Assembly: GCA_002501085.1 (NCBI GenBank)
Contig: DLRL01000019.1
Coordinates: 1-64,000, forward strand
From: Gemmatimonadales bacterium UBA7889
GTDB lineage: Bacteria; Gemmatimonadota; Gemmatimonadetes; Longimicrobiales; Gaopeijiaceae
Direction of reading: 5' to 3'
DNA: 64,000 nt
Part shown: one piece after another, positions 55,231-64,000 of the stretch
How positions within the stretch are numbered: the first letter of the stretch is position 1
Layout: each line of letters opens with the position of its first letter
Translations under genes and position numbers: made by a program
The notes under the pieces: generated by a model
What the model was told of the DNA's origin: nothing
The model's input: only the letters and a program-made list of their open reading frames with translations
Databases searched by the model: none

Positions 55231-56880
55231 TCAATGCCTATTCGGAACCGACCTGCCTAAGGCATCTTCCGAGATTGGGCGGGTGCGTATCGTCGGATAT
55301 TCAATTCCTAACTGCTCGAGGTAAGTATCATAGCGCGAAGGGTCATAGTAGAACGGGCGCATGCGCTCCCTCCACTGCGCCATAATACCCTCGTTCAACC
55401 ATATCGCTGGTTTGTCATCTGGTGTAATGAAGGGCGTGTAGGTCATGTCGGCCATCTGCACATCATTGAAGTAATCCCATGCCGCTTCAACGGTCTGTCC
55501 ATCCAGGAATAGGTCGAGAAGAGTAAGCGCCTGTACCTTAGCTCCAGCCAGCGAACCTTTGTGTGCTATGGGTGTCGCCATAGCAATCCCATTCGCCCAA
55601 TTATGCCCAGGGCCACCTGGCATGTTAGCGGGGTAACGCATCGTGATGGTCGGCATATTCCAAGATACATCGCCGATATCATCCGAACCTCCACCACTAT
55701 AGTTCGCCAGGTTAATTGGCCCTCTTAGCGGCGGAACTTGAGTAGGGAGACCTCGCTCTTCTTGACCTAGGTCACGCTGGAGTCCATTTGCTAAAGCAAC
55801 ATCCTCCCCAGACCATTCCGGAAGACCCACACGCTCTATGTTCATTTGCGTGACTTCAGCGACAGGCTTACTGAAGTGCCGGTTCCAAGCTGAACCGACC
55901 GTCATGATTGTGTCGATCTCCGTGCCCGTCATCATTGCCGCACCACGAGCCATCAACTTTGCGGCGTCATACATCTCGACAACACGTGGATAGTCGACCT
56001 CGCGAAAATAGAACCAGATTGTCGCGGTCTGAGGCACGACATTTGGCTGGTCACCGCCCTCCACAATTATGTAATGGGAACGCTGGGGAGGACGCAGATG
56101 TTCCCGCTTGTACTCCCAGGCCTGCGCAAGAAGCATTATCGCATCTAACGCTGACTTTCCTCGCCAAGGGGATCCCGCCGAGTGCGCTGTTTCTCCAGTG
56201 AAACGGAACTGAGCAGAAACCAGAGCATTCCCGCTCGTGTGGCCCCATGTGACTGAAAAGTTCGAGGACACGTGAGTGAACAGGTTTACGTCTACATCGT
56301 CAAAGACACCATCCCGCACGAAAAACGCCTTGGAGCCAAGCTGTTCCTCGGCAATCCCCGGCCAAATCATCAGTGTTCCGTCTATGTCTTCGCGCTCCAT
56401 CAATTCCTTCACATTGAGCGCTGCCACAATATTTACAGCTTGACCGGAGTTATGCCCCTCACCATGCCCCGGAGCCATCGAGAGAATCGGGTCGCGGTAC
56501 GCAACTCCTGGCTTTTGGTTCGACTGAGGAATTCCGTCTACATCAGAGCCTAGCGCGATAACGGGAGATCCCGACCCATTCGACCACCGTGCGGTCCAGG
56601 CACTGGGCATGCCAGCAACACCCAGTTCTATCTCGAAGCCGTGATCTTCGAGGATTCCGGTCAAATACCTCTGGGTTTCAAATTCCTGGAAGCCCAATTC
56701 ACCGAAGCTGAAGAGCATATCTACGATCTCCTGAACCATCTTGGCATCTTCCTCAACCATCCGCAGAGCTTCGTCCTTGAGACCTTCAAGGCGAGTGTCC
56801 GTTTGGGCTTTGAGTCCTGTTGGAGTGAGGATTATAAGGACGAGGACGGCGAGATATTGACTGAACCTCAAATGATGCAC
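55231..56880 (-). CDS. Exported M20-family amidohydrolase (AbgB-like) 2
   Basis: This is a close paralogue of the 50.7-52.3 kb enzyme, about 549 aa from a GTG at 56880, which has GGAG nine bases upstream; the frame runs further upstream without a family-like sequence. The signal peptide is SQYLAVLVLIILTPTGLKAQ. It shares the same SDVDGIPQS, GHGEGHNSGQA, AEEQ, GGSDDIGDVSW and GPGHNWAN metal and active-site regions. Long stretches match the paralogue residue for residue, pointing to a recent duplication or gene conversion. It follows the S9 peptidase gene on the same strand and precedes amidase 2. Confidence 0.9.
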   Translation of the reverse strand: MHHLRFSQYLAVLVLIILTPTGLKAQTDTRLEGLKDEALRMVEEDAKMVQEIVDMLFSFGELGFQEFETQRYLTGILEDHGFEIELGVAGMPSAWTARWSNGSGSPVIALGSDVDGIPQSNQKPGVAYRDPILSMAPGHGEGHNSGQAVNIVAALNVKELMEREDIDGTLMIWPGIAEEQLGSKAFFVRDGVFDDVDVNLFTHVSSNFSVTWGHTSGNALVSAQFRFTGETAHSAGSPWRGKSALDAIMLLAQAWEYKREHLRPPQRSHYIIVEGGDQPNVVPQTATIWFYFREVDYPRVVEMYDAAKLMARGAAMMTGTEIDTIMTVGSAWNRHFSKPVAEVTQMNIERVGLPEWSGEDVALANGLQRDLGQEERGLPTQVPPLRGPINLANYSGGGSDDIGDVSWNMPTITMRYPANMPGGPGHNWANGIAMATPIAHKGSLAGAKVQALTLLDLFLDGQTVEAAWDYFNDVQMADMTYTPFITPDDKPAIWLNEGIMAQWRERMRPFYYDPSRYDTYLEQLGIEYPTIRTRPISEDALGRSVPNRH

Positions 56881-56972
56881 GGTAAGCTTCTCCTTTCTCG
56901 GGTGCTTCACGGACCCCTGATGATGGGAAGTGAGCATGAGGCAGATTTTCTAGCAGGGCAAGCGAAGACAGG

Positions 56973-59702
56973 CTAATTACTAATTCTTTTGCGCCGCTCG
57001 ACCCAACTCTCACCCTCGGTAATCCAAACTGCTGCTGGTTCACCCTTGAGATAATGCCCAAACCAATCAAGAATTCGCCGGTGATAATCCACCTGCTGCT
57101 CCTCTCTGATCAGGCTATGGTCTGCACCGGGGTATACAAGCAACACGACTTCCTTTCCAGCCCGACGTGCATAGTTGTAGTACTCCAGTCCCTGTCGGAA
57201 GTCTACCACTCCATCCTCGTCACCATGCATCAACAGCACCGGCGTCTCCAAATCCTCAATGCCATGGGCCGGAGAACTCTCTAAGTGCGCCTCGAAGTCA
57301 TCCCAGTACGGCACCGCCATTCGGGCCTGTCCTGTCTCCCAGTGTCCAGTTTCCGGTAACCCCCCATTCCAATGGACAGCACCCATGAAGCTCAAGAAGT
57401 TTGTGATCGCTGCTCCGGCGACTGAAGCTGCAAAGCGGTCAGTCCGAGTCGGGAGATATGAAGCCTGATAGCCACCCCACGAATGACCAATCAGACCAAT
57501 TCGCTCAGCATCAACATGGCCCGTTGCGACGGCAGCATCGAGCGCATGCTCAACTGCATCTAGAGCTGACGGGCCAGGGCGGCCAGGTTCGTAAACAATG
57601 TCGGGCATCAACACGAAATACCCCTCTTGAGACCAGACTTGGTAGTTGTAGTAACGCCGCTGGCTAGGCGTGTAGTACCTGTGGAGGCCATCTGACAGTC
57701 GCTCGTACTGGTATAGGATGAGCGGGTACTGTTCCCCTTCACGGAATTCGGCGGGAAACACGAGGATCCCCTGAAGTTCGTGACCAGCATCAGTCGTATA
57801 CTTGATCAGTTCCGAATGACCCCATGCGTAATCAGATTGGAATGGGTTCGTGCGCGTCACCTGCCGAAGATCGGAAAGATCCGTCCCTCCTACGAACACA
57901 TCAGGAGAGTCGTCCCAGCGCTGGATGCGCAAAGCATACCGATCGGCATCTTCAGCTTTAGTCAGCGAGTTTACTACCGCGGGCTCCTCCAATAGAACAT
58001 TAACTCGGCCAGAACGAAGATCAGCTCTAGCGTAGCCTGAGTCTTTTGTACGCTCATCCATAAATGACAGCCAGACCGGCTGACTTGAATCTATGACATA
58101 CGGGTCCCCGAAACTGACATCAGAATCCATTTGGACGAGCCGATAGATGCGGCCATCTTCCTCGCCTCGTGTGATGCGGGTCGCGGACGAACCATCCAAT
58201 TCAACGAGCCAGATGTCGTACTTGTCATAAAGAAGCACCGCCTCACCGGTGTCCGCCCACCCTCCGACGCCCCAAGGAGGGTGAGGTCCTGGGTAATCGT
58301 GGTCGAAAAGCGGTTGTGTAAAGCTGCGGCCCTCAGCCAAAACTGTCTTCTGCATCGAAGTCAGGTCTATCGCAGACCAATGATCGTCCCCATAAACCAA
58401 CACTGGGCTATCCCCGTCTCCAGCTTCGACACCGAATTGTACTTCTCTGGCAAGAAGTGTGCGTTCACCCGTCTGCAGATCAACCCGGTACCAGTCTGCA
58501 GCGCCATCGCCAAAGCGACGCTGAAACCTGTACGGTGTGTAGTCGGGGACAATCCCCCAGTTTCCATCAGTCACAATTTCAACTTCTTCCGAAAAATCTT
58601 CACCGAGAATTACGAGTTCATCGTCCCTTACATGCCACGCTGCCAGAAAAGTCTGCTGTGAGATCTGTTCTGCACGGTATTCTTGGCTCCTGAGGATTTG
58701 GTCATCGTCCCAATGCCAGACTTGAACATCCGCCGGCTGGACTTCTTCTTCCTCACTTCCCTCATCGGACTCAGCATCATTTGCTTCTATAGCCGTCCAG
58801 TCCCGTAAGCCGACAAAAACCGTCGCTCCGGTAGCATCAAAATCGATCCCAGCATAGTCCGTCATTCGCAGCGATTCAGGGATATCGTCCCGCCCGAGCG
58901 CTGCTAGAACCCGCGGATCCAAGCCAGAGTTAACATCTTCCCAGAGGAGAACGTCATGTGTATCACCTTCACGACCTTCAAACTCCACCGAACGCATAAC
59001 GCCGAGCTGTGCTGACTGATCTTGCCAGCTCAGAGCGCTGTAGTGTGCATCACGAGAGTCAAGAGTCCTAAGCGTCTCAGCCTCGGGATCGAAAAGCACA
59101 ACACTGTTCGAGCTCCCCCAAGAGGTGCGTAAAGTGGCAGCAATGAATTCACCTTCATCTTGCCACGCAAACTCATCAACGTTTCCGATGAGCGTTTGCG
59201 CCCCTGTGGAGGGGTTCATGATCACGAGGTCGGCACCCAGTGTGTCCGCCGGCGCATAACCTTTCGCAGCAAGCCAGATCCCGTCGTCCCGGAAAGCAAA
59301 GCGCTGAACTTCAAAGAGTACCGTGTCCACACCGTTGGCCAAATTGACCAAACCAAGTCTGTCATGGATCGGTTCATCTGACTCCTCAAGTTCATCCGGA
59401 TGAACCCCAGCTCTATACGCCATCCAATTCCCATCCCGACTGAATACCGGTCCTGTAGCATGCTCAAGCACAAGTGGCTCACTATTTCCGTCACTAGCCA
59501 TCAGCCGCAGTTCAGTAGTCTCATCTACACGTCTGATACCGGACACAAGCCAGTTCCCCTTCGGATCAAGCTCGAATAGTCCAAGATTCTCGAACTGCCC
59601 ATAGTCGGACGGGTTAAGGGCGGACATGTCTTGGGCCATCAGCTCGTTTGGGAGCACCAGAAAAACACAGAAAAACAACGCGGACATAAAAGTGCGATAC
59701 AT
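56973..59702 (-). CDS. Exported S9-family prolyl oligopeptidase-type peptidase
   Basis: This 909-aa protein has a signal peptide (SALFFCVFLVLPNELMAQ). An N-terminal beta-propeller-like region (about 30-620) of repeated WxxDG and VYGDDHW-type blades gates an alpha/beta-hydrolase domain. The catalytic triad is visible: Ser741 in GHSWGG (739-744), Asp830 in HGDEDGVV and His862 in GADHSL. A low-complexity acidic loop (ESDEGSEEEE) lies in the propeller. It cuts peptides or amide bonds in the periplasm. It heads the run S9, M20, amidase on the minus strand and is divergent from the second PQQ dehydrogenase, with 188 bp between. Confidence 0.93.
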   Translation of the reverse strand: MYRTFMSALFFCVFLVLPNELMAQDMSALNPSDYGQFENLGLFELDPKGNWLVSGIRRVDETTELRLMASDGNSEPLVLEHATGPVFSRDGNWMAYRAGVHPDELEESDEPIHDRLGLVNLANGVDTVLFEVQRFAFRDDGIWLAAKGYAPADTLGADLVIMNPSTGAQTLIGNVDEFAWQDEGEFIAATLRTSWGSSNSVVLFDPEAETLRTLDSRDAHYSALSWQDQSAQLGVMRSVEFEGREGDTHDVLLWEDVNSGLDPRVLAALGRDDIPESLRMTDYAGIDFDATGATVFVGLRDWTAIEANDAESDEGSEEEEVQPADVQVWHWDDDQILRSQEYRAEQISQQTFLAAWHVRDDELVILGEDFSEEVEIVTDGNWGIVPDYTPYRFQRRFGDGAADWYRVDLQTGERTLLAREVQFGVEAGDGDSPVLVYGDDHWSAIDLTSMQKTVLAEGRSFTQPLFDHDYPGPHPPWGVGGWADTGEAVLLYDKYDIWLVELDGSSATRITRGEEDGRIYRLVQMDSDVSFGDPYVIDSSQPVWLSFMDERTKDSGYARADLRSGRVNVLLEEPAVVNSLTKAEDADRYALRIQRWDDSPDVFVGGTDLSDLRQVTRTNPFQSDYAWGHSELIKYTTDAGHELQGILVFPAEFREGEQYPLILYQYERLSDGLHRYYTPSQRRYYNYQVWSQEGYFVLMPDIVYEPGRPGPSALDAVEHALDAAVATGHVDAERIGLIGHSWGGYQASYLPTRTDRFAASVAGAAITNFLSFMGAVHWNGGLPETGHWETGQARMAVPYWDDFEAHLESSPAHGIEDLETPVLLMHGDEDGVVDFRQGLEYYNYARRAGKEVVLLVYPGADHSLIREEQQVDYHRRILDWFGHYLKGEPAAVWITEGESWVERRKRISN

Positions 59703-59890
59703 CGATTCCTACCTCAGTCTGGATAAACTTGATCAGACGGCATCAAGACGATGCCGATCACCACGCATGGTCGCAACCGGCCTGGAGACACCTAGAAGTG
59801 CTGAACACGATCCGAAAGCCCCTGTTACATTTCCCGGCTGACCATGTCAGTACGGATATTCGCAACCTTTCAATCGTGAGGGGCCCTTAA

Positions 59891-61909
59891 ATGAGGGCCC
59901 ATAAAAATCGAGCTAGCCTCATGGATACTAGCAATACCTATAAAAAGAGATGGTTAAGGGCTCCCTGGAGTACGATTCCCTTTCTCTTACTTGGCATCGG
60001 TATTGTAGGCTTTGGGAAAGATGCTGATCAGGCACTCACGATTGATCCGGGCGATTGGCCTCATTATGGTCGGGACTTGGCAGCTAGTAAATATTCCCCG
60101 CTAGATCAGGTATCTGCTGCCAATGTGGACCAGCTCGAGATCGCCTGGATCTGGCAATCGGCAGATTACGACCTCCTGACTCGTAACCCTGGACTTTATA
60201 TCAATCCCAACTACCAGGTGACGCCGATCAAAATTGGCGACAGGCTCTACGCTACAACAAACATGGGCCAAGCAGTGGCTCTAGATCCGGAAACTGGCAT
60301 TGAGCAATGGCGTTACGACCCATACGCTGAAGGACTCAGAGCTCGACCCACTGGCCGAACGAATAGAGGTGTCGCCTACTGGAGTGATGGTATAAATGAG
60401 AGAATTTTTCTCGGATCAGGCCAATATCTGGTAGCCCTAGATGCAGCGACGGGCAGCGTTCTAGCAGACTTCGGTGAGGGAGGTGTGATCGACTTAGCGG
60501 TTGATTCTGATCCCAGGGTGACGACATACACTTGGAGATCTCCTCCGATTGTTGTTCGTAACGCTGTGATCGTCGGCTCACAAGCGATGGCACCCAATAG
60601 AAACTGGCAGACCGCTCCTCCTGGGTACGTGAGGGCCTTTGACACTCAGTCTGGAGAATTGCTTTGGCGATTCAGCCCAATCCCTGGGCCAGGAGATCCA
60701 GCAATCGAGACTTGGGCAGACTCCTCTTGGGCCTACAGTGGCAACGGTAATGTCTGGACAATGATGAGTGCTGACGAAGAACTGGGGCACGTCTATCTAC
60801 CGCTAAAAACAACAACAAACGACTGGTATGGCGGACACAGGCTGGGTGATAATCTATATGGAGAAAGTGTAGCTGCAGTCGATGTAGAAACAGGTGACAG
60901 AGTATGGCATTATCAGATGACGAGACACGGTCTCTGGGACTACGACCCACCTGCAGCCCCGAACGTTCTAGACGTAGTCGTTGATGGCCGACCGAGGAAA
61001 GTGGTCGCGCAAGTTACCAAGCAAGCCTTCGTATTCGCATTCGATCGGCAAACTGGTGAACCAATCTGGCCGATTGAAGACCGGGCCGTTCCTCCTTCTG
61101 AAGTTCCGGGGGAAGTAGCAGCAGAAACCCAACCCTTCCCTACACATCCCGCCCCATTTGATCTACAAGGTCTTAGCATCGATGACCTTGTGGACTTTAC
61201 TCCTGAGCTTAGGGCAGAAGCTGAGGCAATCGTCTCAGAATTCGTCTACGGAGAGATGTACACCCCACCCACACTACTCGATGATAGCCCTGGAGGTACT
61301 AAGGGAACGATCCTAATGCCGGGATGGGTTGGAGGTGCAAATTGGGGAGGGGCAGCAGTTGACCCCGAAACAGGCGTCCTGTACGTCCCATCCGTCACGT
61401 CCCCAAGTGTTACCGCTCTCGTTCCTCCTACCGACCCCGACAGCTCTGACTTCAATTATGTGAGAGGCCTACCCAGAGAGGTGCCTATGCCCTCAGGCCT
61501 CCCACTGCTCAAGCCTCCATATGGTCGAATCACCGCGATAGACATGAACACTGGTGAGCACCTATGGATGCAGCCCAATGGCCCGGGTCCTCGTACCCAT
61601 CCCACCATTGCTGAACTTGACCTCCCTTGGCTCGGTCAACGCGGTAGGGCCGCTCCTCTTCTCACCAAGACCCTACTATTTCTAGGAGAAGGAACAGAAG
61701 CAGCGCTCTCAATCTTACCCATCGCAGGCGGTAAGTTTTTCCGTGCTTGGCAAAAAGAGACCGGGGACGTCCTATGGGAAATTGAGCTAGCTGCAGGGAC
61801 CTCTGGCGCACCTATGACTTATATGGCCAACGGCCGCCAGTTCATTGTAGTTGCAATCGGAGATGAAGGAACGCCTAGCCAATTGGTAGCCCTAGCGCTG
61901 AGTCGGTGA
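59891..61909 (+). CDS. PQQ-dependent dehydrogenase (quinoprotein) 2
   Basis: This is a 672-aa paralogue of the 45.6 kb dehydrogenase with the same plan: an N-terminal membrane segment or uncleaved signal (WSTIPFLLLGIGIVGFG), then DWPHYGRDLAASKYSPLDQV, tryptophan-docking propeller repeats and HGLWDYDPPAAPN with the expected catalytic Asp. Here the N-terminal loop reads PTGRTNRGVAYW, so there is no CxxCH. It probably oxidises an alcohol or sugar in the periplasm and passes electrons to the respiratory chain; the acceptor is not visible. The ATG has GAGGGG seven bases upstream. A weak 7-bp hairpin (61912-61937) follows the stop. Confidence 0.9.
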   Translation: MRAHKNRASLMDTSNTYKKRWLRAPWSTIPFLLLGIGIVGFGKDADQALTIDPGDWPHYGRDLAASKYSPLDQVSAANVDQLEIAWIWQSADYDLLTRNPGLYINPNYQVTPIKIGDRLYATTNMGQAVALDPETGIEQWRYDPYAEGLRARPTGRTNRGVAYWSDGINERIFLGSGQYLVALDAATGSVLADFGEGGVIDLAVDSDPRVTTYTWRSPPIVVRNAVIVGSQAMAPNRNWQTAPPGYVRAFDTQSGELLWRFSPIPGPGDPAIETWADSSWAYSGNGNVWTMMSADEELGHVYLPLKTTTNDWYGGHRLGDNLYGESVAAVDVETGDRVWHYQMTRHGLWDYDPPAAPNVLDVVVDGRPRKVVAQVTKQAFVFAFDRQTGEPIWPIEDRAVPPSEVPGEVAAETQPFPTHPAPFDLQGLSIDDLVDFTPELRAEAEAIVSEFVYGEMYTPPTLLDDSPGGTKGTILMPGWVGGANWGGAAVDPETGVLYVPSVTSPSVTALVPPTDPDSSDFNYVRGLPREVPMPSGLPLLKPPYGRITAIDMNTGEHLWMQPNGPGPRTHPTIAELDLPWLGQRGRAAPLLTKTLLFLGEGTEAALSILPIAGGKFFRAWQKETGDVLWEIELAAGTSGAPMTYMANGRQFIVVAIGDEGTPSQLVALALSR

Positions 61910-61911
61910 CC

Positions 61912-61937
61912 GGACCCTGGGAAGGTTGATAGGGTCC
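61912..61937 (+). terminator. Weak hairpin after PQQ dehydrogenase 2
   Basis: The arms 61912-61918 and 61931-61937 are exact 7-base complements around a 12-base loop. It follows the stop by 2 bases in the 39-bp convergent gap. There is no T-run, so termination is uncertain. Confidence 0.3.
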
Positions 61938-61948
61938 ACCCATTCAGT

Positions 61949-62812
61949 TCACGACCCCAGCTCAGCTGGAACAAAGGCAACGATCCTGAGTGGCCCGCCG
62001 CTACCTCCCTTGATCTTCATGGGTAACGCAACGACAAAGCTCCCTGTAACCGGTAGTAAATCAAGGTTCGTGATATTCTCGAAGCCTGAAATGTTTTCTC
62101 TATAAAGAATTACATGAGCACGAAAGTCTGATGACTGTCCGTAGTCGATACTTGGCGTGTCGATACCAAGAGCAACGATTCCCCTCTCATCTACCAGCCA
62201 CTGGGCTAACTCTTCACTGATACCTGGAAAATGAAGCTGAGCGACAGCTTCCTCACCGGTCATATTCGTGCCTAAATAAGCGGTACGGTCATCCCAACGG
62301 TCTGACCATCCGGTGCGAATCAAAAGTATGGCACCATCCTGAATATCTCCGTTTACTGCCTCCCAAGTCGTAAGATCCTCTATTGAAACCAGGTAGTCTG
62401 GATCAACTTTTTCAGATACATCGACAACGGCTGCCGGACCGATGAGTCCCGACAGGGGGATCTCGTCATTCATGAGCCCGCCATCAGCAAAATGAATCGG
62501 TGCATCGAGGTGCGTACCTCCATGCTCAGCAGAAGCAAGCTGATATGAGGCGTAAAACCAGCCACCTTCAGTCTGGCCAAAAGCGAGCTCCTGAAGCTGG
62601 AAACCCGCGGTATCAGTCGGCCAGTAAATCGTTGACTCAGCAAATGAATGGGTAAGGTCTACCCATCGCCCAGCACTGCCATCGAATACCCCTGAATAAC
62701 CTGACGGTGCGGCCTGACAGCTAGAGATTACAGTAATACATAGGATCAACAGCATCCGGACTCCACCTAACTGCCGCCGGGATGTCATTGGCGAACACCA
62801 GCATCTGGACAT
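61949..62812 (-). CDS. Cyclase/arylformamidase-family lipoprotein
   Basis: The protein has a hydrophobic signal with lipobox ISSC (in LILCITVISSCQ), so it is probably a lipoprotein. The metal-binding motif HGGTHLDAPIHF defines the cyclase (PF04199) family, which includes kynurenine formamidase and isatin hydrolase; the zinc ligand pattern H-x-x-x-H-x-D is intact. The start is uncertain: ATG 62812 overlaps the stop of the upstream aminotransferase gene (coupling), while ATG 62755 has a better GGAG site and would give the lipoprotein signal directly. The reaction is likely hydrolysis of an N-formyl or cyclic amide. It is convergent with PQQ dehydrogenase 2. Confidence 0.82.
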   Translation of the reverse strand: MSRCWCSPMTSRRQLGGVRMLLILCITVISSCQAAPSGYSGVFDGSAGRWVDLTHSFAESTIYWPTDTAGFQLQELAFGQTEGGWFYASYQLASAEHGGTHLDAPIHFADGGLMNDEIPLSGLIGPAAVVDVSEKVDPDYLVSIEDLTTWEAVNGDIQDGAILLIRTGWSDRWDDRTAYLGTNMTGEEAVAQLHFPGISEELAQWLVDERGIVALGIDTPSIDYGQSSDFRAHVILYRENISGFENITNLDLLPVTGSFVVALPMKIKGGSGGPLRIVAFVPAELGS

Positions 62813-64000
62813 CACCGATAGGCTTCCAGTAGACCCAGCACATGGTCAATGTCTGCCTTGGTATGGTCGGCATTAATCTGCGTACGGATTTCCTCATCCC
62901 CTCGCGGTACTACGGGATAAGTCAAGCCGGTAACGAGAACTCCACTGTCATACAGGTATGAGACCAGGTTCTTTGTCCTTTCCGTATCCCTGATCATGAG
63001 AGGTACAACTGGATGCTCGCCGGGTATCGTCTCGATTCCCAACCGATCCAGCCCTTGCTCAAAATGTTGTGTGAGGTCCCGGAGTCGCTCCAATAGCGCG
63101 ATGCCTTCTGGACTATCTACGATTTCTACAGAGCGCAGTGCAGCAGCTGCCTCGCCAACTGTTATCGGATTCGAGTAGATATACATCTGCGATGATTCCC
63201 GAAGGAAATGAACGGTCCCGGCATTCGTCGCGACATAGCCACCGTTAACACCGAATGCTTTTCCCAGGGTACCCACAAGGATGTCGGCTGGTTTGCTGTT
63301 CGTGAACTCCTCAGCCCCCCTTCCCGTATGGCCAAATGCACCGACTCCATGAGAGTCGTCTACCACACATACCACATTTTCTTCGTAATCCGAGTCATGC
63401 CTAATGCACAGCTCTACTATCTCATCAACAGGCGCATGGTCACCCCTCATCGAGAAAATGCCATCGGTGACTACCAGCGCTCGCCTGGCCTTACCCTTCC
63501 ACGCTTCGAGTGCCGCATCTAATGCCCCCATGTCATTATGAGGATAGACAGCCTTACCCGCTGGCCGACTCAACCTCATCGCATTGATAATGCAGTTGTG
63601 GTTGAGTTCGTCAGACACCAATACGGTCTCAGGTGTAGTCAACGGTGTAATCGTAGATACGACTGTCGCGTAGGCAGATGAAAAGATCATTGCGGCCTCT
63701 CGACCATGAAATTCCGCAAGTTTCTCTTCCAGAACGATGTGTGCGTCATAGCTACCGGAGATGAATCTCACGGCACCAGGCCCGGCTCCGAACATCCGAG
63801 TCGCATGTTCTTCTGCAGCAATAACTTCCTCTCTCAGACCCATGCCAAGATAGGAGTTGGAATTCATGCGGATAAACTCTTGAGGCCCCTCGCCCTTCAA
63901 TAGAAATCGAGGACCGCGGTCATCCTCAGCAGGCTTGACCGAAACCACAATGCTTTCCTCACCCTTAGCTGTCCCAGCCTCTTCAAGCGCCAGCACATGG
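62812..64000 (-). CDS. Glycine C-acetyltransferase / AONS-type PLP enzyme, 5' end missing
   Basis: This is a fold-type I aminotransferase of the alpha-oxoamine synthase family, about 396 residues visible. Its 5' end runs off the window; the in-frame GTG at 63996 is probably internal. Blocks: FIRMNSNSYLGMGLREEV, FGAGPGAVRFISGSYDAH, LVVTDGIFSMRGDHAPV, CVVDDSHGVGAFGHTGRG, and the PLP lysine in VGTLGKAFGVNGGY. These fit 2-amino-3-ketobutyrate CoA ligase (Kbl, threonine breakdown) at least as well as BioF; the sequence alone does not separate them. The stop codon TGA overlaps the start of the cyclase-family gene. Confidence 0.9.
   Translation of the reverse strand, partial: HVLALEEAGTAKGEESIVVSVKPAEDDRGPRFLLKGEGPQEFIRMNSNSYLGMGLREEVIAAEEHATRMFGAGPGAVRFISGSYDAHIVLEEKLAEFHGREAAMIFSSAYATVVSTITPLTTPETVLVSDELNHNCIINAMRLSRPAGKAVYPHNDMGALDAALEAWKGKARRALVVTDGIFSMRGDHAPVDEIVELCIRHDSDYEENVVCVVDDSHGVGAFGHTGRGAEEFTNSKPADILVGTLGKAFGVNGGYVATNAGTVHFLRESSQMYIYSNPITVGEAAAALRSVEIVDSPEGIALLERLRDLTQHFEQGLDRLGIETIPGEHPVVPLMIRDTERTKNLVSYLYDSGVLVTGLTYPVVPRGDEEIRTQINADHTKADIDHVLGLLEAYR

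Overview
The window is 64 kb of compactly coded bacterial chromosome. It holds 52 protein-coding genes that I can support, most of them on the minus strand, and no gap between genes exceeds about 200 bp. The organism has two membranes: there is an Omp85 protein next to TamB, Lgt plus several lipobox proteins, YajC, and many exported enzymes. The mix of core genes with exported S9 peptidases, amidases, M20 peptidases, PQQ dehydrogenases and GH3 lipoproteins suggests Gemmatimonadota, perhaps a marine lineage. That assignment is an inference from gene content only. I saw no rRNA, tRNA, CRISPR array, phage, transposase or insertion sequence.

Region 1 (1-5.2 kb) is mixed housekeeping: the 5' part of purA, a HOGA/DHDPS-type aldolase, trpS, an inositol-monophosphatase-family enzyme, an exported protein of unknown function and an Hsp20 chaperone. 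A sigma70-like promoter followed at once by an intrinsic terminator lies just upstream of purA.

Region 2 (5.2-14.8 kb) looks like a peptidoglycan amino-sugar scavenging locus. Two GH3 (NagZ-type) lipoproteins, one of them fused to a serine beta-lactamase-like domain, run in one operon with a sodium:solute symporter and a BadF/BadG-type amino-sugar kinase. A NamZ (DUF1343/GH171) exo-muramidase lipoprotein is divergent from them. Next to it are two tandem, paralogous small membrane proteins of unknown function behind a perfect 19-bp hairpin.

Region 3 (14.9-30.6 kb) holds uvrA with a D-amino-acid aminotransferase, an exported L-asparaginase and a metallo-beta-lactamase-fold lipoprotein. It continues with htpX, tamB with an Omp85 gene and a 62-aa membrane protein, a metallophosphoesterase and lgt.

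Region 4 (30.6-44.4 kb) is a long co-directional core block reading from yebC down to tsaD: yebC, ruvC, ruvA, ruvB, queA, tgt, yajC, def, fmt, thiE/tenI, thiS, thiG, rsmB, a PASTA protein, a TlpA-type thioredoxin, a YbbR/CdaR protein and tsaD. Many neighbours overlap by a few bases, which suggests translational coupling.

Region 5 (44.6-64 kb) is an accessory catabolic island dominated by exported hydrolases. It has a ThuA-domain protein, two PQQ dehydrogenases, a poly-Gly-tailed barrel-like protein, two M20 amidohydrolases, each followed by an amidase, a Tat-type HDAC-family deacetylase, an S9 peptidase, a cyclase/formamidase-family lipoprotein and a KBL/AONS-type aminotransferase that runs off the end. 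The paired layout suggests uptake and breakdown of peptides or amide compounds in the periplasm. The substrate cannot be read from the sequence.
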